Below, piece after piece: positions 27,291-36,365 of a stretch of DNA of 64,000 nt. How positions within the stretch are numbered: the first letter of the stretch is position 1; each line of letters starts with the position of its first letter. The position numbers and the translations under genes were made by a program. The stretch comes from Palleronia sediminis (GTDB taxonomy: Bacteria > Pseudomonadota > Alphaproteobacteria > Rhodobacterales > Rhodobacteraceae), in assembly GCF_004358695.1 (NCBI RefSeq), contig NZ_SNAA01000006.1:89480-153479 (forward strand), read 5' to 3'. The notes below the pieces were generated by a model. It worked only from the letters and a program-made list of their open reading frames with translations. It made no database searches and was not told the DNA's origin.

Positions 27291-28277
27291 ATGCCCGACA
27301 CGATCCCCGACACCATGCCCACCATCGAGATCGCCAGCCCCGGCGGCCCCGAGGCGCTGACGCCCGGCGAACGCCCCGTGCCGCAGCCGGCCGCCCACGA
27401 GGTGCTGATCCGCATCGCGGCCGCCGGGGTGAACGGCCCCGACATGATGCAGCGCAAGGGGCTCTACCCGCCGCCCAAGGGCGCGTCGGACCTGCTGGGG
27501 CTCGAGGTGTCGGGCAAGATCGTGGCCGTCGGATCGGATGTCCAGGGCCATGAGCCGGGCGACATGGTGTGCGCGCTGACCAATGGCGGCGGCTATGCGG
27601 GGTTCGTGGCCGTCGATGCGCGGCACTGCCTGCCGATCCCCGAGGGGGTCGACACGGTCGATGCCGCGGGCCTGTGCGAGACCTTCTTTACCGTGTGGAG
27701 CAACTGTTTCCACAAGCAGGACCGCAGCGGCGGGACGTTCCTCGTGCATGGCGGGGCCGGGGGGATTGGGGCGACGGCGATCCAGCTCGGGGCGGCGATG
27801 GGGATGCGCGTGCTGGCCACCTGCGCCGCCGACGATGCCGATTTCGTCACCGGGCTCGGCGCCGAGCGGGCCATCGATTATCGTGACGAGGATTTCGTCG
27901 CCATCGCCCGCGAGGCGGGCGGGGCCGACCTGATCCTCGATATCATCGGGGGCGACTACATCGCGCGCAACATCAAGGCGGCAAAGGCAGACGCGCGGAT
28001 GGTGCAGCTTGCCTTCAACAAGGGCTCACGGGTCGAGATCGACCTGATGCCGGTCATGCTCAAACGGCTGACCTATACCGGCTCGACCCTGCGCAGCCGT
28101 CCCGACGCCTTCAAGGCGGCCATCGCGGCCGATCTGCGGGAAAAGGTCTGGCCGATGTTCGCCGATGGGCGCCTGCGGGCGACCACCCATGCAACTTATC
28201 CGCTGGCCCAAGCCGCCGACGCCCATCGCGAGATGGAATCCGGCGGGCATCGCGGCAAGATCCTGCTGCGACCCTGA
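27291..28277 (+). CDS. NAD(P)H:quinone oxidoreductase, zinc-independent MDR family
   Basis: 328 residues; start ATG 27291 after AAGGA. Medium-chain dehydrogenase fold without zinc ligands: the quinone-oxidoreductase NGPDMMQRKGLYPPP segment and NADPH-binding HGGAGGIGATAIQLG are visible, closest to the PIG3/QOR type. It follows sucD by 133 bp on the same strand and faces fdsA. A link to oxalate use is not evident; general quinone or enone reduction is likely. Confidence 0.85.
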   Translation: MPDTIPDTMPTIEIASPGGPEALTPGERPVPQPAAHEVLIRIAAAGVNGPDMMQRKGLYPPPKGASDLLGLEVSGKIVAVGSDVQGHEPGDMVCALTNGGGYAGFVAVDARHCLPIPEGVDTVDAAGLCETFFTVWSNCFHKQDRSGGTFLVHGGAGGIGATAIQLGAAMGMRVLATCAADDADFVTGLGAERAIDYRDEDFVAIAREAGGADLILDIIGGDYIARNIKAAKADARMVQLAFNKGSRVEIDLMPVMLKRLTYTGSTLRSRPDAFKAAIAADLREKVWPMFADGRLRATTHATYPLAQAADAHREMESGGHRGKILLRP

Positions 28278-28326
28278 AACCGGCGCGGCGCGGGGGGCGG
28301 CTGACCTCCCGCGCCGAAAGTTGCCG

Positions 28327-31245
28327 CTATTCGGCCGCCTCGCGCATGGACGCGGCCGAGATCCGGGCGGCGCAGAACTTGAACTCGGGGATCTTGCCGT
28401 AAGGGTCGAGCATCGGGTTCGTCAGCCGGTTCGCCGGGCTTTCGTTGAAGCAGAACGGCACGAAGATCATGCCATCCGCGACCTCGCGATCTGCCCTGAG
28501 CACCGCCTCGATCGTGCCGCGCCGCGTCTCGACCGAGACGGTCGAGCCTTCTTTCAGGCCCTGCCGCGCGATCTCTCGCGGGTTCATGGCCGCGATGCCC
28601 TCGGGCTCGATCGCGTCGAGCACCTCGGCCCGGCGCGTCATGGCGCCCGTGTGCCAATGCTCCAGCAGGCGACCGGTCGTCAGGATCATCGGGAACTCGT
28701 CATCCGGCACCTCGTCGGGGGCGCGCAGGTCGGCCGGAACGATCCGTCCCCGTCCGTCCGCCGTGGGGAAACGGTCGTCGAACACGACCCACTGTTCCTC
28801 GCCATCGGGTTTCGAGGGGTAGGTGACGCTTTCGCTGGCCTCGAGCCGCTCCCACGGGATGTAGTCGAGCGACGGCATGACCTGCCGCATTTCCTCGTAG
28901 ACATCCGCCACCCCGTCATAGGACCAGTCGAGCCCCGAGCGGTTCGCCAACTCGACGATCAACTCCCAGTCCTGTCGGGCCTCGCCGGGCATGTCGAGCG
29001 CGGGTCGCCCAATCTGGACCTGGCGGTTGGTGTTGGAATAGGTCCCCAGCTTTTCGGCATGGGCCGAGGCCGGCAGGACCACATCGGCATGCCACGCCGT
29101 TTCCGTAAGGAAAATATCCTGCACCACGAGGTGTTCGAGCTTGGCCAGCGCGGCACGGGCGTGGATCTGGTCGGGGTCCGACATGGCCGGGTTCTCGCCC
29201 ATGATATACATGCCGCGGATCTCGCCCTCGTGGATGGCGTCGATGATCTCGACCACCGTCAGGCCCTTTTTCGGGTCGAGCGGGCGGCCCCAGAAATCCT
29301 CCATCTCGGCGCGGATGTCGGGCGTCTCGACGGGGCGGTAATCGGGATACATCATCGGGATCAGACCCGCATCGGATGCGCCCTGCACGTTGTTCTGGCC
29401 GCGCAGCGGGTGCAGCCCCGTACCGGGCCGTCCGACATGCCCGGTGATCAGCGCCAGCGCGATCAGGCACCGCGAATTGTCGGTGCCGTGCGTGTGCTGG
29501 CTGACGCCCATCCCCCAGAAGATGATCGAGCGTTCGGCCGTCGCATAGGTGCGCGCGACGTCGCGGATCGTCTCGGCCTCGATGCCGCAAACCTCGGCCA
29601 TGGATTCGGGTGGGAAATCGGCGACCTTGGCCTTGAGCGCCTCGAACCCGTCGACATTGGCCTGGATATACTGCGCATCATAGAGCTTTTCCTCGATGAT
29701 GACGTGCAGCATCGCGTTCAGCAGCGCGACATCGGTGCCCGCCTTGAACCGCAGCGGATGGCTTGCATGACGCATCAGATCCTGGCCGCGGGGGTCCATG
29801 ACGATCAGCTTGGTGCCGCGCTTGGCCGCCTGTTTCAGATAGGTGGCCGCGACGGGGTGGTTGGTCGCCGGGCGGGCCCCGATCACGATGACGCAATCCG
29901 ATTGCAGCGCGTCCATGAACGGCGCAGACACCGCGCCCGATCCGACCCCTTCGAGAAGGGCCGCGACCGAGGAGGCATGGCAGAGCCGGGTGCAGTGGTC
30001 GACATTGTTCGTGCCGAAGCCCTGGCGGATGAACTTCTGGAACAGGTAGGCCTCTTCGTTCGAGCCCTTGGCCGAGCCGAAGCCCGCCAGCGCCCCGCCG
30101 CCATGGGTGTCGCGGATCGAGACGAGCCCGCCCGCCGCGCGCTCCATCGCCTCTTCCCACGTCGCTTCGCGGAAGATATCGAGCGGGTCCATGAACCGCA
30201 TGTCGGCATCGCCGCGCTTGGGCGCGTCTTCGCGGCGGATCAGCGGCTTGGTCAGCCGTTCCTTGGACATGGCGTAATCGTATCCGAACCGCCCCTTGAC
30301 GCAGAGCCGGTTCTCGTTCGCCGGGCCGTCGCGCCCGTCGACCAGGACGATCTTGTTGTCCTTGGTATAGACCTTGGTCTGGCACCCGACGCCGCAGAAC
30401 GGGCAGACCGAGTCGGTGACGCGGTCGAACTCGGTCACGGTGCGGGTGCGTGCATCGGCATCCATCAGCGTCTTTTCGAACAGCGCGCCGGTGGGGCAGG
30501 CCTGAACGCATTCGCCGCAGGTCACGCAGGTCGAGTGGCCCATCGGGTCATGGATATCGAAGACGGGGATCGCGTGGTGCCCGCGCTCGGCCATGCCGAG
30601 AACGTCGTTCACCTGCACCTCGCGGCAGGCGCGGACGCACAGGTTGCAGGCGATGCAGGCGTCGAGATTGACGGCGATCGCGGGGTTGGTCACGTCGTGG
30701 ATCCCCGGCGTCGCATCGTTGGCGGCATCGCGGTCCAGCCCGTCGAACTTGGATGGCAGCCGGTCCGAGCCGGCGATTCCGAAATCGGCCGCCCAGGTCC
30801 AGAAGGGCGATTGCGGGTCGGGGCCTTCCTGCGGGGCCGGCATGTCGGCGGCCAGCATCTCGAAAACCATCTCCTGCGCCTTCTTCGCGCGCTGGGTGGC
30901 GGTATGCACGACCATGCCCTCGGCCACGGGGCGACGGCACGAGGCGGCGAGCACGCGCTCGCCCTCGACCTCGACCATGCAGGCGCGGCAGTTGCCATCG
31001 GCGCGGTAGCCGGGCTTGTCGAGGTGGCACAGATGCGGAATGCGCGTGCCCTCGCGCTTGGCCACGGCCCAGATCGTGTCGCCGGGCATCGCGGTCACCT
31101 CGCGCCCGTCGAGTTGGAAGGTGACGGGTTTCACGTCGGTCTCGAGCCGGTCGGCATGGCCGCCGGCCGCGCGGCCCCCGTCGAGCGCGGCGCTGCGCCC
31201 CTTGGCGTTGTCGGGCAGGCGGGTGGTCTTGTTGGACGGGCTCAT
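28327..31245 (-). CDS. fdsA: NAD-linked formate dehydrogenase alpha (catalytic) subunit
   Basis: 972 residues. N-terminal [2Fe-2S] domain (CHLDKPGYRADGNCRACMVEV), two ferredoxin-like [4Fe-4S] motifs (CIACNLCVRACREVQ; CVTCGECVQACPTGAL), a further [4Fe-4S] motif (CPFCGVGCQ) and the Mo/W-bis-MGD domain. The active-site residue is Cys, not selenocysteine, in CTRLCHASS near residue 420. It oxidises formate to CO2 and feeds NAD through the partner subunit. The ATGA overlap with fdsGB shows coupling. Similar in make-up to R. capsulatus FdsA and M. extorquens FDH1 alpha; Mo or W cannot be told. No fdhD/fdsC accessory gene is adjacent. Confidence 0.94.
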   Translation of the reverse strand: MSPSNKTTRLPDNAKGRSAALDGGRAAGGHADRLETDVKPVTFQLDGREVTAMPGDTIWAVAKREGTRIPHLCHLDKPGYRADGNCRACMVEVEGERVLAASCRRPVAEGMVVHTATQRAKKAQEMVFEMLAADMPAPQEGPDPQSPFWTWAADFGIAGSDRLPSKFDGLDRDAANDATPGIHDVTNPAIAVNLDACIACNLCVRACREVQVNDVLGMAERGHHAIPVFDIHDPMGHSTCVTCGECVQACPTGALFEKTLMDADARTRTVTEFDRVTDSVCPFCGVGCQTKVYTKDNKIVLVDGRDGPANENRLCVKGRFGYDYAMSKERLTKPLIRREDAPKRGDADMRFMDPLDIFREATWEEAMERAAGGLVSIRDTHGGGALAGFGSAKGSNEEAYLFQKFIRQGFGTNNVDHCTRLCHASSVAALLEGVGSGAVSAPFMDALQSDCVIVIGARPATNHPVAATYLKQAAKRGTKLIVMDPRGQDLMRHASHPLRFKAGTDVALLNAMLHVIIEEKLYDAQYIQANVDGFEALKAKVADFPPESMAEVCGIEAETIRDVARTYATAERSIIFWGMGVSQHTHGTDNSRCLIALALITGHVGRPGTGLHPLRGQNNVQGASDAGLIPMMYPDYRPVETPDIRAEMEDFWGRPLDPKKGLTVVEIIDAIHEGEIRGMYIMGENPAMSDPDQIHARAALAKLEHLVVQDIFLTETAWHADVVLPASAHAEKLGTYSNTNRQVQIGRPALDMPGEARQDWELIVELANRSGLDWSYDGVADVYEEMRQVMPSLDYIPWERLEASESVTYPSKPDGEEQWVVFDDRFPTADGRGRIVPADLRAPDEVPDDEFPMILTTGRLLEHWHTGAMTRRAEVLDAIEPEGIAAMNPREIARQGLKEGSTVSVETRRGTIEAVLRADREVADGMIFVPFCFNESPANRLTNPMLDPYGKIPEFKFCAARISAASMREAAE

Positions 31246-32930
31246 TTCAGGTCCTCCCGGAAATGGGTCAGCAGGTGGTTCACCGGGTTGGGCGCCGCCT
31301 GGCCGAGGCCGCAGATGCTGGCATCGCGCATCACCTGCTCGATATCGCGGATCGCCTCTTCGTCGAGGGGGCCTTGCGTGCGCAACAGCTTGCCCAGCTT
31401 TTCGGTGCCGCTGCGGCAGGGCGTGCACTGGCCGCAGCTTTCATGGGTAAAGAAATCCAGCAGGTTCAGCGCCACGTCGCGCATGTTGTCCTTGTCCGAG
31501 AACACGACGATGGCATGCGATCCGACAAAGCTGCCGAGCTCGGCCAGCCGCCCGCCGAAATCGAGCGGCACGTCCGCCTCGCTTGCCGGCAGGATGCCGC
31601 CCGAGGCGCCGCCGGGCAGATAGGCCTTGAAGCTGTGCCCCTCGGCCATGCCGCCACAATGATCCTCGATCAGTTCGCGGATGGTCACACCCGCGGGGGC
31701 GAGTTTCACGCCGGGGTTCCTGACCCGGCCAGAGACCGACCACGACCGCATCCCCGGATGGCCCTCGCGCCCCTGGGAGGCGAACCATTCCGGCCCCTTT
31801 TCCAGCACCTTGGGCACCCAGTAGAGCGTTTCGACATTGTTGTTGAGGGTGGGGCGGCCGAACAGGCCGACCTCGGCGATGAAGGGCGGGCGATGGCGCG
31901 GCAGGCCGCGCTTGCCCTCGATCGATTCGATCATCGCGCTTTCCTCGCCGCAGATATAGGCCCCGGCGCCGCGGCGAAGTTCGAAAAAGCCCGGCTCGGA
32001 GATGCCCGCCGCCTCGAGCGCGGCGATCTCGTCGCGCAGGATCTGCAGGACGGCCGGGTATTCGTCGCGCATGTAGACATAGCACCGCTCGGCGCCGACG
32101 ACATGCGCGCCGATCAACGCGCCCTCGAACATCGGGTGGGGGTCGCGTTCGAGGTGATAGCGGTCCTTGAAGGTGCCGGGCTCGCCCTCGTCGCCATTGA
32201 TGGTCATCAGCCGGGGCGCCGGGTAGGCCCGCACGAAGCCCCATTTCTTGCCGGTCGGAAAGCCCGCGCCGCCGAGCCCGCGCAGCGAGGCCGATCCGAG
32301 CCGGTCCAGAACCTCCTGATGGGTCAGCTCGCCGGACTTCACCCGATCCCACATGGTATAGCCGCCTTCGGCGCGATAGGCGTCGAGCGTCTTGTAGTCG
32401 GGACGCCGCACCCCCGTGTCGCCCGAAGCCGCCATCGCGAGCAGCCCCTCGGCCGTCGCATGACCGACCTCGCGGTCGCCGATGCGCGCCGCCGGGGCGA
32501 CGTCGCAGCCGCCCATGCAGGGGGCGCGCAGGACGCGGATGCGTTCAGGGTCGGCGCCGGCCTCGAGCTCGGCGATCAGGGTTTCGGCGCCCGCGATCAT
32601 GCACGATACCGAATCGCAGACCCGGATGGTCAGCGCGGGCGGCACCGAATCGCCCTGTTTCACCACGTCGAAATGATCGTAGAACGACGCGACCTCGTAG
32701 ATTTCCACCTGCGACAGGCGCATTTCCTCGGCCAGCGCGCGGATATGGGCGTCCGAGAGGCAGCGGAACTCGTCCTGGACGAGATGCAGGAACTCGATCA
32801 GCAGGTCGCGGTTGCGAGGCCTGTCGCCCAACAGCCGTTGCACATCGGCCAGCGCGGCATCGTCGAGCTGCCGCCCCTTGGGCAGGCCGGATTTGCGCTT
32901 GCGCGGGCGGTCTGGGATCGTGTCGAACAT
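31242..32930 (-). CDS. fdsB: Formate dehydrogenase beta subunit, NuoE-NuoF fusion
   Basis: 562 residues. The first 160 or so residues are a NuoE-like thioredoxin-fold [2Fe-2S] domain (Cys in IRVCDSVSCM and LRAPCMGGCDVAP). The rest is a NuoF-like domain: FMN/NADH loop GRGGAGFPTGKKW-type sequence (here LRGLGGAGFPTGKKWGF), GAGAYICGEESAMIES, and the C-terminal [4Fe-4S] motif ESCGQCTPCRSGT. FdsG and FdsB of R. capsulatus are thus one protein, as in M. extorquens FDH1. It passes electrons from FdsA to NAD. A palindromic operator lies about 166 bp upstream. Confidence 0.93.
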   Translation of the reverse strand: MFDTIPDRPRKRKSGLPKGRQLDDAALADVQRLLGDRPRNRDLLIEFLHLVQDEFRCLSDAHIRALAEEMRLSQVEIYEVASFYDHFDVVKQGDSVPPALTIRVCDSVSCMIAGAETLIAELEAGADPERIRVLRAPCMGGCDVAPAARIGDREVGHATAEGLLAMAASGDTGVRRPDYKTLDAYRAEGGYTMWDRVKSGELTHQEVLDRLGSASLRGLGGAGFPTGKKWGFVRAYPAPRLMTINGDEGEPGTFKDRYHLERDPHPMFEGALIGAHVVGAERCYVYMRDEYPAVLQILRDEIAALEAAGISEPGFFELRRGAGAYICGEESAMIESIEGKRGLPRHRPPFIAEVGLFGRPTLNNNVETLYWVPKVLEKGPEWFASQGREGHPGMRSWSVSGRVRNPGVKLAPAGVTIRELIEDHCGGMAEGHSFKAYLPGGASGGILPASEADVPLDFGGRLAELGSFVGSHAIVVFSDKDNMRDVALNLLDFFTHESCGQCTPCRSGTEKLGKLLRTQGPLDEEAIRDIEQVMRDASICGLGQAAPNPVNHLLTHFREDLK

Positions 32931-33095
32931 GCTCGGGCCTCCCTGGCGAATGTCACGGCATCATGTCCACGGCGAACGGGGCAAGACTGATGCCCCCGCA
33001 TGACCTGCGGCAATATGATGAACTGGTGTGGAACCGGTCTTATGTCGGCACTCAGGTGTTGCCGAAACCGTGTTCCCGTCGGGAGCCCTGTCCGA

Positions 33096-33112
33096 TGGTA
33101 TTAGATATACCA
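33096..33112. promoter_or_regulatory. Candidate operator upstream of formate dehydrogenase
   Basis: TGGTAT-tagat-ATACCA, an inverted repeat with 6-bp arms, uses the same half-site as the TGGTATACCA palindromes of the oxalate region but with a 5-nt spacer. It sits 166 bp upstream of the fdsGB start, inside the 271-bp msrA-fdsGB gap. The altered spacing makes this the weakest of the four sites. Confidence 0.5.
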
Positions 33113-33167
33113 GAGACGCGTCGCGAAACAAGTCAAACTCGAGCCGCCGGCGATCCGCACGCGACAT

Positions 33168-33193
33168 CCGCCCGGCCGAAAGCGACCGGGCGG
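33168..33193 (-). terminator. Hairpin downstream of msrA
   Basis: CCGCCCGG / CCGGGCGG arms (8 bp) around a 10-nt loop, starting 9 nt after the msrA stop on the minus strand. No T-run follows; probable terminator separating msrA from the formate dehydrogenase promoter. Confidence 0.45.
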
Positions 33194-33201
33194 TGCGTTC
33201 T

Positions 33202-33825
33202 TCACTTTGCGAAAGGCGCCGCGTCGCCCCAGACCTCGCGCACGCGGCGGTCGCGTCCGCAGCCTTCGCGGTATCGCTTGTAGGCGACCGATTTCGGCAC
33301 GCCGATTCCCACCGACGAAAAGGCGATGCGATCCTCGCTCTTGTAATAGTCCTGGTGATATTCGCCGACCGGGTAGAACTCGGTCGTGTCGCGCACCGGG
33401 GTCACGATGTCGCGGCCGAGGGCGCGCTCGGCCTCGGCCACGGCCTGCTCGGCTGCCTGCCGCTGCTCGGGCGTTTCGGTATAGATCGCCGTCGTGTATT
33501 CGAGCCCGCGATCGCAGAACTGCCCGCCCGCATCGAGCGGGTCGATCGAGCGCAGGAACAGGTCGTAGATCTCGCGATAGCTGATGACCTCGTCGTCGAA
33601 AGGCACCTTGGCAGCTTCGATATGGTCGCCGGAATCGCCGTAGGAGGGGTTCGGGGTCGTGCCCCCCATGAAGCCCGAGATCACGTCGCCGACGCCCTCG
33701 ACCCCCTCGAAATCGGCCTCGACGCACCAGAAGCAGCCGCCCGACAGGTAGGCGGTCTGTTGCGCGGCCAGCGCAGGCCAGGCCGACAGCGCCAGGGCCG
33801 TCGTGAGAAGCGTGGTTTTCAGCAT
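33202..33825 (-). CDS. msrA: Peptide-methionine (S)-S-oxide reductase, exported
   Basis: 207 residues. The catalytic Cys is in the family motif GGCFWCVEADF (about residue 30). A signal peptide (MLKTTLLTTALALSAWPALA, cleaved before AQQ) sends it to the periplasm, unlike cytosolic MsrA. Extra Cys residues at C104 and near the C-terminus (EGC) may act in recycling. It repairs oxidised methionine. A hairpin separates it from the formate dehydrogenase genes. Confidence 0.92.
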   Translation of the reverse strand: MLKTTLLTTALALSAWPALAAQQTAYLSGGCFWCVEADFEGVEGVGDVISGFMGGTTPNPSYGDSGDHIEAAKVPFDDEVISYREIYDLFLRSIDPLDAGGQFCDRGLEYTTAIYTETPEQRQAAEQAVAEAERALGRDIVTPVRDTTEFYPVGEYHQDYYKSEDRIAFSSVGIGVPKSVAYKRYREGCGRDRRVREVWGDAAPFAK

Positions 33826-33961
33826 GGTTCATCTCCTTTTGCCTGCGGAATGTGAGGCGCGGGGCCGCCCTGTCCAAGTCACCTCGGCGTGAGTGACGCG
33901 ACCGTGACCCGCGCGGCGCGGGCGGCTTGCACCCGGCGCTGCTTTGGACAATTCCTGCCGC

Positions 33962-34858
33962 ATGACCACGCATGACGCCCTCGAGGACCCGCGCAACGCC
34001 GACATCCGCATCTGGGTGAACGGCCAACTGAAACATCGCGACGCGGCCGTGGTCAGCGTCTACGATTCCGGCTTCATGCTCGGCGATGGCGTCTGGGAGG
34101 GGCTGCGGCTCTATAACGGGCGCTGGGCGTTCCGCGACGAACATCTCGCCCGCCTGTTCGAGGCCGCCAAGGCCATCGACCTCGATATCGGGATGACCCC
34201 GGCCGAGGTGGCCGAGGCGCTCGACCAGACCGCGCAGGCCAACGGTATGACGGGCGACGCCCATGCCCGGCTGATGGTGACGCGCGGCCCCAAATCGCGC
34301 CCGTTCCAGCATCCGGCCCTGTCGCGGCAGGGGCCGACCGTCGTCATCATCGCCGAACATTCGGTCCCCGTCGCCGGGGCGCCCAAGCGGCTGGCGACGG
34401 TGCCGCATCTGCGCGGGCTGCCGATGACGCAGGATCCCAAGCTGAACTCCCATTCCAAGCTGAACTGCATCCTCGCCGCCATCGCCGCCGACAAGGCCGG
34501 GGCGGACGAGGCGTTGATGCTGGACCTGCACGGGTTCGTCAGCACGACCAACTCGTGCAACTTCTTCATCGTGCGGCGGGGCGAGGTTTGGACCTCGACC
34601 GGCGATTACTGCATGAACGGGATCACCCGGCAGAAGGTCATCGACCTGTGCCGGGCCGAGGGCATCCCGGTGTTCGAGCGCAACTTTTCGCTGGTCGACG
34701 CCTATGGCGCCGACGAAGCTTTCATGACCGGGACTTTCGGCGCGCAGACCCCGGTGGCCGAGATCGACGGCCGCCGCATCGGCTCGGGCGAGCTCGGCCC
34801 CGTCACGACCCGTCTGCGCGATCTCTATGCCGCGCTCGTGAAAAAGGACACCGCGTGA
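33962..34858 (+). CDS. Class IV PLP aminotransferase
   Basis: 298 residues from ATG 33962 (an in-frame start 6 codons earlier is less family-like). Fold-type IV: N-terminal VYDSGFMLGDGVWEGLR, PLP-binding Lys in LNSHSKLNC near residue 165, and a cofactor-binding C-terminal half (VSTTNSCNFFIV). Branched-chain, D-amino acid and (R)-amine transaminases share this fold; the substrate cannot be fixed. It overlaps the next gene by 4 nt (GTGA), pointing to coupled translation. Confidence 0.88.
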   Translation: MTTHDALEDPRNADIRIWVNGQLKHRDAAVVSVYDSGFMLGDGVWEGLRLYNGRWAFRDEHLARLFEAAKAIDLDIGMTPAEVAEALDQTAQANGMTGDAHARLMVTRGPKSRPFQHPALSRQGPTVVIIAEHSVPVAGAPKRLATVPHLRGLPMTQDPKLNSHSKLNCILAAIAADKAGADEALMLDLHGFVSTTNSCNFFIVRRGEVWTSTGDYCMNGITRQKVIDLCRAEGIPVFERNFSLVDAYGADEAFMTGTFGAQTPVAEIDGRRIGSGELGPVTTRLRDLYAALVKKDTA

Positions 34859-35544
34859 GGATCGCCGCCTGGTCGGGGCCGCGCAACCTGTCGACTGCGA
34901 TGATGTACGCCTTTGCCGCGCGGGGCGATTGCGCCGTGCGGGACGAACCCTTTTACGGGCCCTACCTGGCGGCGACGGGGCTCGACCATCCGATGCGTGC
35001 CGAGACCATCGCCGCGCAAGGGTCCGATTTCGGCGCGGTGGCCGACGGGATCGGCGGGGACGAGGCGCCGCATCTCTATCTCAAGCTGATGGCCCATCAC
35101 ATGATCGACGGCGCACCGCTGGGCTGGGCCGAGGGGATGACCCATCTTTACCTGATCCGTCATCCGGCCCGTGTCGTCGCGAGCTATGCGGCCAAGCGCG
35201 AACGCCCGACGCTGGACGACCTGGGCTTTGCCCGGCAGGTCGAGCTGTTCGACCGGTTCGGCGGCGTTGTGATCGATTCGGCCGATATCCGCGCCGACCC
35301 GCCCGCGATGCTGCGACGGCTATGCGCGGCGCTGGGCCTGCCGTTTCGCGAGACGATGACCGCGTGGGCACCGGGGGCGCGCGCATTCGACGGGCCGTGG
35401 GCGCCGCATTGGTACAATGCCGTCCACCGCTCGACCGGCTTTGCCGCGGCCGAGGGGCCGCTGCCCGAGCTGACCGGGCCGCTCGCCGATCTCGCCGAGG
35501 CCGCGATGCCCTATTACGACCGCCTCGCCACGCACCGGATCTGA
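34855..35544 (+). CDS. Sulfotransferase-like P-loop protein
   Basis: 229 residues, GTG start overlapping the aminotransferase stop. The N-terminal SGPRNLSTAMMYAFAARGD is a PAPS-type 5'-phosphosulfate loop variant as seen in bacterial sulfotransferase-family proteins, and YLIRHPARVVASYA matches the 3'-phosphate-binding region. Such genes often follow class-IV aminotransferases; the biochemical role of the pair is unclear. Function beyond the fold is unknown. Confidence 0.7.
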   Translation: MRIAAWSGPRNLSTAMMYAFAARGDCAVRDEPFYGPYLAATGLDHPMRAETIAAQGSDFGAVADGIGGDEAPHLYLKLMAHHMIDGAPLGWAEGMTHLYLIRHPARVVASYAAKRERPTLDDLGFARQVELFDRFGGVVIDSADIRADPPAMLRRLCAALGLPFRETMTAWAPGARAFDGPWAPHWYNAVHRSTGFAAAEGPLPELTGPLADLAEAAMPYYDRLATHRI

Positions 35545-35581
35545 TCCGGCCGGGGGCATGATCGCGCCCTCGGCGCGCCGC

Positions 35582-36319
35582 TCACCGCAGCATCGTGCCG
35601 CCGCCATCGGCCATGACGGTCTGGCCGGTCATGTAGCGGCTGTCGTCGCCCAGCAGGAACGCGACAACGGGCGCGACGTCCTTTTGCGGGTCGCCCAGCC
35701 GGCCGAGGGGAACCTTGGCGGCGACCTCGTCATACTGGTCGGGATGGTCCTCTTTCCACTTGACGACCCCTTCGGTCAGGGCGAGCGGGCAGACGATGTT
35801 GACGCGGATTCCGTCCTCGGCCCATTCGTTGGCGGCCACGCGGCTCAGGCCCCGGATCGCCTCCTTGGCGGCGGCATAGGCGGCCTGGTTCGGCTGCCCG
35901 TTCAGCGCCGCACCCGAGCCGAAATTGACAATGGCGCCTTTGGTCTTGAGCAGCTCGGGATGCGCCGCCTTCATGAAGTTCAGCGTGCCGCGGAACCCGG
36001 TGTCGAAAGACAGTGCCCAATCCTCGGCCGTATGGTCGAGCAGCGGCTTTTGCCGCGACGCATGCGCGTTGTTGACGAGTCCGGTCAGCTTGCCGAACCG
36101 GTCCACCGCCATCTTCACGGCCTCGCGCGCCACATCCTCTTTCGAGATGTCGCCCTCCATGAAGGCGATCCGGTCGGGATCCGTGGCCGCGATGGCTTGC
36201 CCCGCCTCGGCGTCCAGGTCGACCGCAAGCACATGGGCGCCGCGGCTGGCGAGCTCCGTCGTGATGGCGCCGCCGATCCCGGCGGCGCCCCCTGTCACGA
36301 TGACGACATGGTTTCTCAT
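35582..36319 (-). CDS. Short-chain dehydrogenase/reductase (SDR)
   Basis: 245 residues. Classical SDR: cofactor motif TGGAAGIGGAI at the N-terminus, NNAH region, and a catalytic Ser/Tyr/Lys set with YAAAKEA; the Asp at the end of beta-2 (AVDLDAE) predicts NAD(H). Resembles the FabG-like/3-oxoacyl-ACP reductase group. It is 46 bp after the amidohydrolase on the same strand, so both may act on one catabolic substrate. Confidence 0.85.
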   Translation of the reverse strand: MRNHVVIVTGGAAGIGGAITTELASRGAHVLAVDLDAEAGQAIAATDPDRIAFMEGDISKEDVAREAVKMAVDRFGKLTGLVNNAHASRQKPLLDHTAEDWALSFDTGFRGTLNFMKAAHPELLKTKGAIVNFGSGAALNGQPNQAAYAAAKEAIRGLSRVAANEWAEDGIRVNIVCPLALTEGVVKWKEDHPDQYDEVAAKVPLGRLGDPQKDVAPVVAFLLGDDSRYMTGQTVMADGGGTMLR

Positions 36320-36365
36320 GTGTTACCTTTTCCTCTACCGATATGCTGATCGCGATGCCCCGCCG

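Noticed and set aside
28165-31623. 1152-codon plus-strand open frame
   Set aside because: It is antisense to fdsA and fdsGB, which have full family motifs; long antisense frames are expected in very GC-rich coding DNA. Its translation is low-complexity His/Arg/Gly-rich.
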